A DNA stretch of 64,000 nucleotides from Bidens hawaiensis (lineage: Eukaryota > Streptophyta > Magnoliopsida > Asterales > Asteraceae). Shown piece by piece: positions 33,250 through 45,300 of the stretch. The notes beneath the pieces were generated by a model. That model did not search any database. It worked only from the letters and a program-made list of their open reading frames with translations, and had not been told where the DNA came from. A program made the position numbers and the translations under genes. The DNA is taken from the NCBI GenBank assembly GCA_021521415.1, contig JAIQDT010000107.1, positions 2,232,001-2,296,000 on the forward strand. Reading direction: 5' to 3'. Positions within the stretch are counted from its first letter, which is position 1; each line of letters opens with the position of its first letter.

Positions 33250-33600
33250 CTAATTCATTAGCGAGGAAACGACGAACTAGCAAGTAATACATTAAGGAAG
33301 AATAACAAATTAGCTTCATTCGTTAAGCAATTCGTTAAGCAGTTCGTTATGGGGGAATGACGAATGAACCCTCATTTGTTAGAAGGTCTATTCGTTATAA
33401 AAGGGTCATTCATTATAAGGACCAATTCGTTATAAGGGTCAGTTCGTCTTAAAGGCCAATTCGTTATGAAGGCCAATTCGCTATGAAGGCTAATTCATTA
33501 TGAAGTAACAAATTAGTAAATTCGTTATGATAGAAAGAAGTAACAAATGAATCCCAATTCGCTAAGAAATTGGATAACAAATTAGAGTTTGAAATAATGA
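33250..33600. repeat. Second aacgaat/attcgtt word array
   Basis: Repeated (a/g)ttcgttatgaaggcc and aacgaat words in both orientations, at the same place in the second LTR-type segment as the array at 31480-31860. Confidence 0.75.
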
Positions 33601-34204
33601 CAGAAAGGTCCCTGAACTTATAACAAAATGGATTAATTACAAAGAAGCACTCAAACTTTTGAGTTAGCATATAAAATAATAAATTAGACAGTTAATGGAA
33701 ATAAAATTTTTCCAAGCTGACCCCAGTCAGGGCTCTGCCCCTTGGACCCCGCTAGGGCTGCCACCCCTAGAAAACCCGCTGCTAAGTGCGCTGCCCCCGG
33801 ACCCCCGTTTGTTGAGGGTTATAATTAAATTAGAATTACGATATGGATAGTGATAGTAATTAATACGTGTAATTGTTATACAGCCATCCGTGCACAACTA
33901 ATGAAAGGGATAACCATTAACTGTGAACGTAACCGAGCTCAGGTGAATTTCTAGCCCCATTCCTTGTTATGTTTTCGGGGTTGTGTGCATACTCGATGTG
34001 ATTAGTTAATACACTTACCTTAAGTGGTAAGTGTATGCCTTGTATGATTTATGTATGAATGAATGCTGACGGTACGTAAACGATCTTCGGATATTGCATG
34101 TACTGTCAGGTGGTAGTTAAAGATATGATTGTTATATATGATGTATGTATGTATGAATGTTATGGTTATGAATATATAGACAGGTATGGTATAGTTGTAT
34201 AGAA

Positions 34205-34316
34205 GAAAGGGAACCGAGCCCTAATAATACTCAAGGCAGAAAGGGGACCGAGCCCTAATAATACTCGGCGTAGAAAGGGAACTGGGCCCTAATAATACTC
34301 GAGGCAGTAGGGCGTA
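34205..34316 (+). repeat. 34-bp hairpin minisatellite, 3 units
   Basis: Units aagggaaccgagccctaata then ctc-rich spacer, starting at about 34207, 34241 and 34274. The core aggg...ccct folds. Same position as the 36-bp array of the first segment but with different unit sequence. Confidence 0.8.
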
Positions 34317-34807
34317 ACGCTCTTTAAAACATAGAATTATGTAAAGAAAGGTTTAATATAAAAGTATGTAAGAAAAAAAAAGAGTGAAAGAAAGAAAGAA
34401 AGTATATGATAATATATGTATGAAAGAAAGGTAAGCAAGTTACATAATATGTATCTTCGAATGCGTATGTATAAACATGTGAATGTATTGTATGTTACCT
34501 GATTAACTAGAAATCACTCAGCGTAGCTGACTTTTAGTATGCACGTAGGTGAATAGATTGAAGCAGTTGGCTTGAGTGAAGAACACATGACAAGATTGAA
34601 GGGACTGGCATCCAAAGAAGTTTTGTCATGACGTTTTAAATAAACTATTTATGTTATGTTTTTAAGACAAGTCTCGAATGATTTTAATGAACGTTTGAAG
34701 TTTTATGTATTCCGCGAAAGTTTCAATTAACTCTGAAATTTAGAATTATGTTTATGAGTAAATCCAACGTCCAAAGTAGGGGACCGGTGACGAGGCCTTA
34801 CAAATAT

Positions 34808-35801
34808 TAATCGGAAATAATATATAGATAATATAAAATTGTAAAACACCAAAGGAACTTCACTTAATACAAGAAACTTTTGAAGAAACTTCTAAGTAGA
34901 ACTTGACCAATAATGAAAATCATGAAAATGTGAAAATAAGTGAAATTCATGGAAACTTTATTATTGTATTTATGTAATTAAAATCATGGAAATATATTGA
35001 ATAGAAATTGATATCAATAGATAACAATTGATTAGTAACCGGAACAAATGATTGGTATAATCAGAAATAATATTTTGGTTAGTAAATGGAATAATTACAA
35101 ATAAAACCGATAACAAATACAGATAAAACCGATAACAATTGATATCACATAATAATCGAATTATCAATTATGGTAGATTTGAATTATGTGAACAAATCTA
35201 CCATTGATGTCATAGTGAATAACCGGAATAATTATCAATAATCGAAATAAATGAATTACCAATGGATGTAACCGGAAAGTTATAAGTCAATAGGTGTTAT
35301 TTGAAGTAAAAATTTTGAAATCATTATATTTTAAATATATTAACAGTATAAATTGTAACATACTAATACGATATGTAATGATTGTATATATAAATATTTA
35401 TTTAAAATATTTTTATAACTTGTTTATTGGGATTTCCAAATATAACGTAATTGGTTATATATAGAAAATATAATGTATCTTACAATATAATAACATAATA
35501 ATGTTTAAGTCAAAGATATTGAAGTAAAAATGGTAAGGTGTAAATGTTATTATTTTTGTCAAATATAAAATGTAACAACTAATTACAAAAGATAATAAAT
35601 TACACTTATAATAATTATCAAAAATTATAGAGATTATCATTAATAAATAGATAAGTATAAGATACAAATTATTTTTTCTTTAATACATCAGTTCTGATTA
35701 AAATATATGAAATGAACTTTGACCAACAACAATATATGATTGATTATATAAAAATCAAATAAATTACATGAATTGTGAAAAATACATAAAAACATGAATA
35801 A
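34808..35801. other. AT-rich spacer, no gene seen
   Basis: Long A/T-rich stretch; frames on the minus strand (34970-35167, 35455-35667) are low-complexity and have no domain. Confidence 0.5.
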
Positions 35802-35810
35802 TAACAAATA

Positions 35811-36018
35811 GGAAAATTTGTTTTAAATACTCCCAACTATGCCCTATTGGCAAATAACAGGCCCAACTTTACACTTGGCTGGTGACGGTCTCTACTAAAG
35901 GTGTATTTGTTTTCAACGGTCCGCAACTAACGGATGACTAACTCCGTTAGTATGATTCTTATGTGGCACGTCTGGTTGTCAAAATTTGTTTATGTGGCAA
36001 CTTACATGGCAACAAGGC

Positions 36019-36081
<63 letters not shown>

Positions 36082-37057
36082 TTAATAATAATAATAATAA
36101 TAATAAATATTATAATCTAAATATTTTCTATCTCTTGCATCAACAATACTTCCGGCAGCCACCCACCTCAGCCTACCATCGTTGCCGGCCAATACCCACC
36201 TCCACCATAGTCACCATAATCGTTGGCCACCACCCACTTCCACCACAACCCACCATCTCTTGCAGCACAACAACTCCCTCCCATCTCCCCTTTCTTCTCT
36301 GTCTAATACCGTCGCCGCCATCACTTCCTTCTCCGACGAGACTCCACCACCTTCTCCGACGAGCCCTAATCTCTAACCCAGTGCCGATGGTTGGAACCTT
36401 TCAAACCCTAATGCTAACTTTTACTTAGCCACTCCATTGAACCCACATATAGCTCAACAAAAGATGTGCGTCATGTATCAATGGCTGACCAAATTTATAT
36501 TCAATTTCAATTAAACTCATCACCATCGTGTCACCGTTCTTCCTGTGGTTTCAATTTCAAGTTCGAGAGACAATCACCAATTTAATTAGTTTATGAGATG
36601 AATCATATATCAGGTATGGGTTTGGATCTGAAACTTGATTACCGGCATGTTTAGGGTTGATCGGAAGCAGATGGCTCGTATTAGGGGTGATTCTGGGGTG
36701 CTTGATTTTGGGGATGACTTATAGTGCGGATAATTACAAGGTCATAGAAGATGATTTAGATAAAGAAGTTACAGGTTTGAGAACAAATGATGGTGGTAAA
36801 TGTGCTTTATGGGAGGGGATGAGAGAGAGAGAGAGAGAGTAATAAAAAATGATATTTTTCCACATAAGCCGCCACATAAGCAAATTTTGACAACCAGACG
36901 TGCCACATAAGCATCATAGTAACGGAGTTAGTCATCCGTTACTCGCGGACCGTTGTAAACAAATACACCTTTAGTAGAGACCGCCACCAGCCAAGTGTAG
37001 AGTTGGCTTGTTATTTGCCAATGAGGTATAGTTGGGAGGATTTAAAACCAATTTTCC
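35811..37057. mobile_element. Non-autonomous MULE with about 197-bp TIRs, Pack-MULE-like
   Basis: Perfect 9-bp duplication taacaaata (35802-35810 and 37058-37066), the hallmark of Mutator-like elements. Terminal inverted repeats of about 197 bp (35811-36007 and 36861-37057) are roughly 90% alike by eye. The interior holds an AAT microsatellite (about 36019-36105), then a block of C- and CCACC-rich sequence (36140-36420) that looks like a captured 5' untranslated/coding region of a host gene. A GA repeat lies at 36821-36839. No transposase is present. Confidence 0.85.
36657..36842 (+). CDS. Possible captured fragment with signal-peptide-like start
   Basis: 61 codons inside the MULE. Residues 1-23 are hydrophobic (SRWLVLGVILGCLILGMTYS) like a secretory signal, followed by an acidic stretch; the frame runs into a GA microsatellite. 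I do not recognise it. It could be a captured first exon or chance. Confidence 0.25.
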   Translation: MIGSRWLVLGVILGCLILGMTYSADNYKVIEDDLDKEVTGLRTNDGGKCALWEGMRERERE

Positions 37058-37066
37058 TAACAAATA

Positions 37067-37850
37067 TATACATCAATATAAAACAAAAATAAGAAATCGT
37101 ATCAACAAATCTTCAACCCACGAAATTAGCTATATCAAGTTGGGAACATAACTTGGAACGAGAAAATTAAATATTAATATTTAATAAAAAAATTATCAAT
37201 TATGGAAGATTTGAATTATGTAAACAAATGTAAAATGGATGTTCTAATTGATAATCGGAATATTTGAATCGTGTTACCGAAAAAACGAAATACGGAAAAT
37301 CTCCATTGTATCTTCGATTTTGATATACAACCTAAAGATATTATTAGAAGATCATATAATAATTAAAATAAATACAAACAAAAACGAAAAAAAAACAATT
37401 GTAAATGAAATAAGGAATAATATGATAATCGGACATTAGAGTAGCAAATAAAAACTTAACGGAAAACCGTAATAACTTCAAAATATCAATTCAATCTTGG
37501 ATTTTGATATACAAATTTAACAATAAAAATAAATATAAAACCTTGCCGGAAAAAGATATAACCTTGCCGGAAAATCATATAACATTGTTGGCCATTAAAG
37601 TATAATATATAACTTACCAGAAAATGATTAATCCCGATCTACATTACCAAAATATAGAAGATGGTAGAGTTAGTAAGCAGAAAGAGAGAGAGAGAGATTA
37701 AAATGATTAGGGTTGAAAAATCTTAAGGTTTAAATATGGTGTATGAGATGATTTGACAATAATAAGAAAGGAAATACGTGTCTTGGCATTGATGTAGACA
37801 CCCTAGTTGAATGTCATGTGGAGCATTGTATTGCTTTAATAGTATTGTAA
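37067..37850. other. AT-rich spacer, no gene seen
   Basis: A/T-rich with a short GA repeat (37684-37698) and repeats of ttgccggaaa near 37545-37580. No domain is seen. Confidence 0.5.
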
Positions 37851-38227
37851 GATTCTCACAGGAACAATTTTGTGTTTTTATATTATATTATATCCTAAAT
37901 TAACTAGTGTTTTACTCACTCAACCTCATGTTGACAAAACTATTTTATTTTATATGCATATGCAGGTTATCGTTTGAACTGATATCAGGATCGGTGAACG
38001 ATTTAGGATTGGTTATGTTAGAAGAGATATTATAAAGACTTAGTTAAATTTGAAATTTTGAATTATCTTGTTGCTTTATTTTTGAATCATGTACGTGGTT
38101 GTTTGAATATTTAAATTAAATAAATAGATATTGTCACCTTTTTAATTATTACATGATAGTACCTTGAGAGCTGTGAGCAATCAGCTCACACCCCGACATT
38201 TCCGCCTTAGGTTGGGGTGTTACAGAT

Positions 38228-38240
38228 TGGTATCAGAGCC
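38228..38240 (+). promoter_or_regulatory. Primer-binding site (initiator-Met tRNA) of the element ending its LTR at 38224
   Basis: TGGTATCAGAGCC on the + strand, three bases after the LTR end GTGTTACA. Confidence 0.92.
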
Positions 38241-39599
38241 GAAGGTTTAAGATAGGTCGTTAGGGGTGCCTTATTAACATGCTTAGGAGCCCCATACGTG
38301 CTTATCTGCTTGTCTTATGTGTTCAAATTATTTGTCTACAACTGTCTTAAACAATTATTTAACTATTATTATATTGTCATGCACACACACACAACTCCGA
38401 GGCTATGTCTCAACCTCAAAATATTTTTCTTAATTAATTTAAATCAAATAGATTGTGTTTTATTTTGAAAAATTCCTTAAGAATTCTCTAATGTTGTATT
38501 TTTATTCTTTCACCTTAGGGCTAGGTTGTGTGACAAGTCCTGTAGTAACTGGAAGGGGAGAGAACTCTGAGTCGGGCCTTGGCAAACAGGTTCCGAGAAC
38601 CCAAGGTAAGACACAATTCCTTACATGGAGGATAACTTGACCGTAATATTCGATCTTATAGGCCAAAGCGGGACACAACTGGCATACAACCGACGCCCTA
38701 GGTTGTTTTTAAACCGAATTCACGGTTATTCATGGCTAAATTCAGCCTTTTCCGATTATTGTGTTTTGTTATCTTTAAATGGTTAGTTGGGCGAAATATC
38801 CATGGCACCCATGGGCACTCCTACTATCCATTTCTCAATTTGTTTTTGTGTTTTTGTTGGAGTAATCATACGTGGTGATTTACGGGATACTCCAACTACC
38901 CAAATTTTTTTCGATAGTTCGTTATTTAGTTGGTACACTTAAAATTCGATGGCATGGGTCGTCCAACTCTATCGTATTGATAATTCGTTAATTAGTTGGT
39001 AAAGTAAAATTCCATGTAACGCTCACGGGTCGTCCAACTCATTTATTTTTATTCGATATTGAGTTTGGTCGGTTAAAACGTCATGCATCGCTTATGGGCC
39101 GACAAACTCAATTGTCTTATTAATTCGCTAATTTGTTGGGCCATTTAAAATACCATGTAATGCTCATGGGGGCCCAACCCCCAAATTAATGTTATGTTAT
39201 TTAGTTGGGCAAATAAAATGCCATGGAAAGCTAATGGAAAGCCCACCTCGCAAAATTATTTTATTATGTTGACAAGTTAGGAAAATAAAATGCCATGGAA
39301 AGCCCAACTTACCAAAGAAAATTTGTTTATTCATTTACTCGATTTCAGTTAAAATAAAAATTTTATGATCTAGCTTATGCACTTCAAAATATTTTGATCC
39401 TCATGATACGACACAAATCCCCCATTTATAAAAGCAAAGTTATTATGAGTTATCTAAGCAACTGACATTTTATTATTTAAGTGGTTTCCTCTACTTATCC
39501 TTCACCTTATAAATCCTTATTTATGGTCCTCGTAGAATGTCTTCCATAAGAAATCACTGTCATCTTCAACATTAATCATCTGTTTCTCATGCCCACCGT
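38241..39599 (+). other. Leader of the Tekay-like element, with stem-loop array
   Basis: 1.36 kb between primer site and gag ATG. It has no convincing gene. Its second half (38783-39313) is an array of eight stem-loops; see that entry. Confidence 0.65.
38783..39313 (+). repeat. Leader array of eight stem-loops, about 70-nt spacing, covarying stems
   Basis: Units start at about 38783, 38856, 38928, 38993, 39061, 39134, 39202 and 39274. The loop core is recognisable in most units as aaaat, then (c/t)catg, a short variable part, then gct(c/a)atgg. Stems differ but pair: GTTGGAGTA (38856-38864) with TACTCCAAC (38888-38896); GAGTTTGGTCGG (39061-39072) with CCGACAAACTC (39099-39109, one bulge); GTTGGGCC (39135-39142) with GGCCCAAC (39171-39178). 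Others pair as AGTTGG/CCAACT. The first and seventh units pair weakly. Confidence 0.75.
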
Positions 39600-39761
39600 A
39601 TGGCCGCTTGTATAGCCAAGGAGATAGCTGATGCGATCTCTAGGAAAGTATCCAAAATTCAAAACATCAATGCAACAGGTCCAACCTTTTCCACTAATCT
39701 CCCTTCTGGTAACTGCGAACCATCTACCTCCACTCATCCTCACAACAAGAAACGTAAGAAC
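39600..39761 (+). pseudogene. gag N-terminus of the Tekay-like element, truncated by an insertion
   Basis: ATG 39600 opens MAACIAKEIADAISRKVSKI, which matches the N-terminal helix of Tekay gag (IA-E-ADA type) in style. It continues to codon 54, where the LTR of Tekay-3 starts at 39762. The rest of gag is not found to the right of Tekay-3, so it is lost or outside the window. Confidence 0.55.
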
Positions 39762-40710
39762 TGTAACATTCGACGTTTGAAAATAATTAATAAAGAAAGT
39801 TATTATTAATATTTGCATTTTATTTGATGATGATTAAAATAATATAATAATAAGATGAGTGGTAGGCTTAAAATAGATGGACATAAAATTTAATACGGAG
39901 TTAGCGAGCTAATGGGCTTTTAAGGTCTATGGACTTAAGGTAAAAATATACCTTAAACCCTTAAACCTTATCCACTCTTCATTTGAAAATACACACTCAA
40001 AACACACACAACTTGAATATAAGAAATTTGCAGGAACAAGTTCAACACGATTCAAGAAAAGAAGAAAACGTTAAAGATCTAGATTGACTAGAGGTATGTT
40101 TTAATTTATACGCTCGTTCGTTAATTTCGGCTCGTTATGATTTTTAGATATGTGGTTTATAAACTATAAAGATTGGAACTTGGATCTAACCATGTCAAAT
40201 CTTGGTTTATGCTGTTGCTACTGCTACTACTACTGCTGTTACCACCACTACTACTACCACCACTACTACCACCACCACTACCACCAACACTACCACTACC
40301 ACTATTAATGTATTAATGAAAGAATGATAAACAAGTTATGTAAGTAATGCGTATCTCCGGATACGTATGTGTAAGTATGTGATGTATGGTAGGTTGCCTG
40401 TTAAACTAGAACTCACTCAGCGTAGCTGACATTTTGCATGCACGCATGCAAATAGGATGAAGCAGCTGATTAGAGAAGCACACATGGTAGAAGAATAAAG
40501 AAGTTGACATCTAAAGATTTGAAGTTATAATATTTTGTGATGTTAGAACTTGGAAGACATGTTTAAATGTTTTGTATAATTTTAAAATTTTGTAATGATG
40601 GTTGAAGTTTTAATTAATTCCACGAAAGTTATAATTTACTCTGATGTTTATAACTGTGTTTATGAGTAAATCGAACATCTAATGTAGGGCACCGGGACCA
40701 GGGCTTTATA
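39762..40710 (+). repeat. Tekay-3 5' LTR, 949 bp
   Basis: Starts TGTAACATTC and ends GGGCTTTATA next to a primer site (normal end TTACA mutated). Contains an ACT/ACC trinucleotide tract at about 40212-40310 that the 3' LTR lacks. Near its end it shares sequence with the compound LTR family (actcactcagcgtagctgac). Confidence 0.85.
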
Positions 40711-40713
40711 AGT

Positions 40714-40725
40714 TGGTATCAGAGC
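40714..40725 (+). promoter_or_regulatory. Tekay-3 primer-binding site (initiator-Met tRNA)
   Basis: TGGTATCAGAGC, three bases after the LTR end. Confidence 0.9.
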
Positions 40726-41093
40726 ATAAGTTCGAGAGAATAAGCATCCAACATTCTTAGACTCGAACTGAGAATGAGAATTAAAGAAGAAAAGAATGAA
40801 GATGCCAGTTAAAGAAAGCCATGTGTCGCTCAAGCAAGCTGGGTAAAGGTGAAGTACATGATTAATTTCATGTATAATGTAAGAATGTGTAAGGAAGTTA
40901 GCTTAATTCCTAGAGATAGGAGTATATGATTATATGATATATTTGATTGTATAACTGTTTAAAAGTAGATCTAGCTCAATTGAACTCACGAAGGGAAGTG
41001 TACAGGACATGAAGAGTAACGTGATCAGCTAATCAAAGCTGGCCACTGTTATTACCTGTTAGACTTACTAACCTTGTACTAAATAGAATACAA

Positions 41094-42380
41094 ATGGCTA
41101 GATCAAGGGATAATGTTGGTCTAGGAGGTCGTACGGGACGTCATGGTAGGCCACGTATTGCCCGAGAACCTTCTAAAGCACTAGTTACCAACACCAGAGA
41201 GGAAGGAAGTGCAACTGTACAAGAACAGAGTAACAATTAAGGGTATCAACTTGATCATGTTGTTCAAGCCGCCATTGCTCAAGTTGTAGCTGCTGTAGTG
41301 AAGAACTTGTAATTGGATAAGTCTGCTAAAAGCCATGTAAGAACTGCAAACAAGACAGGGGAGAGTAATAAGAAAGACGATCAGAAGGAGGAATAGAGTG
41401 AGGTTTAAGTCTATGAAAGTTGGTGAGGGAAGAAGAGGCTGAGGAGGGTGCAACTATAAGTCATTCAAAGGTTGTGAACCACCGGAGCTGACTGGCTTGG
41501 TCGATACAATCGCTACTCTTCAGTGGATAACCGTAATGGACATGGTTATCCAAATTAGCGAGTGCCATCCCGATCAAGCGGTGGGTTATGCCACATAGTC
41601 GTTTGGTGATGAGTCTATGTTCTGGTGGGAGACTGTCGAACATAGAAAGACCCGAGAAGAGATCAAAGTCATGAGCTGGGATGACTTGAAGGAGATGGTC
41701 ATGAAACGTTTCCATGCTGATGCGGAAGTTGGGAGGGCAGAGATAAGGTTTTTGAATTTGAAGGAGGATAAAATGACACCGCGAGTACACTGCTGAATTC
41801 AACCGCATTTTGAGGTTGGTGCCTGACATGTGAAAACTGAAGCCAAGCGAATCAAGTGTTACATCAGAGGACTACCACAGAATATACACACCCTATTCAG
41901 GGCTAGTAAACCTGCTACTATTGATTCTGTTGTCGAACTCTCAAAGATGGTTTACGACGACCTGGCCGTGGATGATGTGGTAGTAGAAGAGAAGAAATGG
42001 GTTACTCCTACTAAGCGGCCCGGTACTCAGTCATGGAACCCTAAGGATAAGAAGTAAAAGGTGTGGGAGAAGAAGTCGTGTAAGACACGTGGTAAGATGC
42101 ATAGTGGTGAGTGCAAGTGGGGAACTGGTTCTGATGTTTGTCACAAGTGTGGGAAAGCTCATGGGGGAGAGTGTAAGTTTGGGTCAAGTGTTTGTTATAA
42201 ATGTGGAAAAGTGGCGATTATGCACATGAGTGCAGTGCAATGCTGGCATGTTTCCGATGTGGCAAGACGGGCCACATGGCACGAGAGTGTACTGATGCTG
42301 GGGGAAGTGAGAAGAAAGGTGTTAAACAGTCTAGGCCGAAGACAAGAGCCTACATGCTGACACAAGAACAAGCTAAGTAG
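41094..42380 (+). pseudogene. Tekay-3 gag remnant
   Basis: ATG 41094 opens MARSRDNVGLGGRTGRHGRP and stops at 41238-41240. Gag homology continues in other frames: a capsid piece around 41600-41780, and 41830-42057 with KRIKCYIRGLPQNIHTLF. A zinc-knuckle cluster at 42060-42290 includes CHKCGKAHGGECKFGSSVCYKCGK and, in another frame, CFRCGKTGHMARECTD. Such paired knuckles bind the element RNA. At least four frame breaks. Confidence 0.8.
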
Positions 42381-45300
42381 ATGCCAGACGTCGTGACAGA
42401 TACATTTCTTGTAAACGATATTTATGCTTCAGTGTTGTTTGATTCAGGAGCGAATAGAAGTTTTGTAGCTACGTCATTCTGTAAGTTAGCAAAAATGAAA
42501 TATTGTTGTGTGCCCAAAACTTTTACAATAGAAACCGCTAGTGAGACATCGGCTTGCATAATGAGAATGGTTAAGGATTATAAGATAGAATTAGAGGGAT
42601 GTGAAATTCCTATTACCCTGTATATCATGACCTTAGGAGGATTTAATGTGGTTTTGATAATGGATTGGCTATCTAAGTGTGAGGCTCAAATAGTGTGTAA
42701 GAGTATGCTGATAAGGTTAAAGTCCTTAGATTGTGATATGGTGACGGTTTATGGTGATAAAAAAAGTTCAGGGCTTACTGTCATTTTGATGATAAAATCC
42801 GGAGGTTTGTTAAGGCGAGGGTGCGGTGCCTACATGTCATATGTTGTCAAAGATGTTGCCGAGACGAAAGAAGTGAAAGATCTTCCTGTTGTGCACAACT
42901 ACCCAGAAGTGTTCCCTGAGGATCTTTCGGGGTTGCCACCGGAGCGAGAGGTAGAATTCCAGATAGATTTAATACCAAGAGCACAACCCATCGTGAAAGC
43001 ACCTTATCTCCTGGCGCCATACGAGATGAAAGAATTGATGTCTCAACTACAAGAACTGCTCGGAAAAGGTTTTATAAGGCCGAGTGTTTCCCCGTGGGTT
43101 TCACCGGTGTTGTTCGTTAAGAAGAAGGATGGAAGTATGAGGATGTGTATAGACTATCGCGAGCTGAACAAGCTTACGGTGAAGAACAAATATCCGTTGC
43201 CATAGATTGATGATTGGTTTGATCAACTACAAGGTGCTAGTTGGTTCTCACGAATATACCTTAGATCATGCTATCATCAGTTGAATGTGAAAGAGACAGA
43301 CATCCCCAAGACAGTGTTTCGGACGCGGTATGGACACTACGAGTTTCTCGTGATGTCATTTGGTCTTACGAATGCTTAAGCAGCATTTATGGACATGATG
43401 AATAGGGTGTGTCGGCCGATTTGGACAAGTAAGTTATCGTTTTCATTAATGATATATTGATTTATTCGAAGAGCGAGTCTGATCACGTTGAGCATCTAAA
43501 GGAAGTATTGGAGATTTTGAAGAAAGAGAAACTGTACGCTAAGTATTCGAAGTGTGCATTCTAGTTGCGTGAGGTACAGTTTCCATATCACGTAATCAAT
43601 CCCGAAGGGATTACTGTGGACCCAACTAAGATTGAGGCAATAATGAATTGGAAGAATCCGCAAAACCCGACTGATATATGCAACTTCTTAGGGTTGGTTG
43701 GCTATTATAGGAGATTCATTCAAGATTTCTCCAAGATAGCCGCACCATTGACCGGTATGACCCGAAAGTCTTTAGTATTCAATTGGGGAAAGTAACAATA
43801 AGAAGCTTTTGAAGAATTGAAGAAAAGACTCACACAAGCTCCAATACTTGCTCTACCGGATGGTGATGAGGATTTGGTTGTTTGTATCCTAGGTTAGGTT
43901 TCGTGTTAATGCAACGAGGAAAAGTGATAGCCTACATGTCTAGACAATTGAAGGTTCATGAGAGTATCTACCCGACACATGATTTAAAGCTAGCAGAAGT
44001 AGTGCATGCACTCAAGATATGGAGGCATTGACTTGTATGATACCAAGTGTACCATCTACACCGATTATAAAAGTCTGAAATATTTCTTTAAGCAGAAGAA
44101 TTAAATATGAGGCAAAGAAGACGGTTAGATTTAATAAAGGAATATGATTGTGACATCAAGTATTATCCCGGTAAGGCTAATGTGGTTGCTGACGCACTAA
44201 GCCATAAGAACGAAGAAGTTATTGCAACGGTGAAGTCATAAAAGCTAATCATTAACTTAGATATCTTTGGCGACATTATCAAGGCACATTCAGAGGTTCT
44301 CGAGGATGAAAGGTTAATGAAGAAGGAAATATTTTTCGGTCAACAAGGTGAGCTGATGGATAACAATCATGGAGTAAAGACCCAGTTCGACCGTATGTGG
44401 ATTCCATGCCATGGATATCTTAGAGGTCGAATCTTAGATGAAGCTCACAAGTCAAAGTACTCAATTCGTTTGGGATCCACTAAAATGTACCAAGACCTGA
44501 AGAGAGACTATTGGTGTCCGGGTATAAAAAATGAAGTAGTGGATTACAACAGTAAATGCTTAACTTGCTTGCATGTCAAAGCATAACACCAGAAACCGTA
44601 TGGAAAGATGCAGCTATTCGAAATACCATAATGGAAATGGGAACACATCACCATGGATTTCATAACTAAGCTACCGCGTACAACTAAATATCATGATACC
44701 ATTTGGGTGATAGTGGACCGTTTAACGAAAAGTGATCACTTTCTACCTATACGAGACGCCATCTCGTCAGAAATGTTAGCAAATGTGTTCATAAAAGAGG
44801 TTGTGGCTAAATCTCGTAAGAAATGTTAGCAAATGTGTTCATAAATGAGGTTGTGGCTAAACATGGGGTGCCGTTATCTATCGTGTATGATAGAGATACT
44901 CTCTTTACTTCGAGATTTCGGAAGAAGTTTCATGAATCTATGGGAACAAGACTGAACATCAGTACGGCGTATTATCCTCAAACTGATGGGCAGTTTGAAG
45001 GGACTATCCAAACCCTTGAGGATATGTTACGTGCTTGTATTTTTTACTTTGGAGGAAATTGGGATGATCATTTTCATCTAGCAGAATTCTCTTACAACAG
45101 CTACCATTCTAGTATTGGTAAGCCACCATATGAAATACGGTAGACGTTGTAGAACCTTGGTATGCTGGGGAGAAATTGGTCAGAAGGAACTGGGAAGTTT
45201 AGAAGTTGTGCAAGAAACCTCTTCAAGGTTTTTACAAGTCAAGGCAAGATTAAAAGCTGCTCAGGATGGTCAAAAGTCTATGCGGACAAGCGGCATTGAC

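Larger units (their letters stand above)
31100..34802 (+). mobile_element. Compound LTR insertion (two homologous LTR-type segments in tandem)
   Basis: Flanked by a perfect 5-bp duplication aatat (31095-31099 and 34803-34807). It starts TGTAATATCC and ends GAGGCCTTACA. A second LTR-type end, CGGGGCCTTACA, lies at 33002, and most of 31490-33002 is repeated, diverged, at 33250-34802. No gag or pol lies between. So this single insertion consists of two LTR-like segments without an internal region, the second lacking a normal TG start. The same LTR family forms the solo LTR at 48155-59855 (opposite strand) and resembles the LTRs of Tekay-3. Confidence 0.75.
26928..38224 (+). repeat. 5' LTR of a Tekay-like element, heavily interrupted
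   Basis: The left end TGTAACAACTCGG interrupts the Athila ORF-1-like remnant. The right end, GGTTGGGGTGTTACA at 38224, is followed at once by a primer-binding site, so it is certainly an LTR end. Stretches at 28790-29200 and 37760-38224 look like one Tekay LTR (tactcactc before an AG, and a ctcaacc segment). The span is too long for one LTR because it holds a compound LTR, a MULE, a small TIR element and perhaps a Helitron. Joining the two ends into one LTR is inference. Confidence 0.5.

Noticed and set aside
35934..36428. 164-codon frame with a long asparagine run
   Set aside because: The N run is the AAT microsatellite, and the frame starts in the MULE TIR; not taken as a gene.
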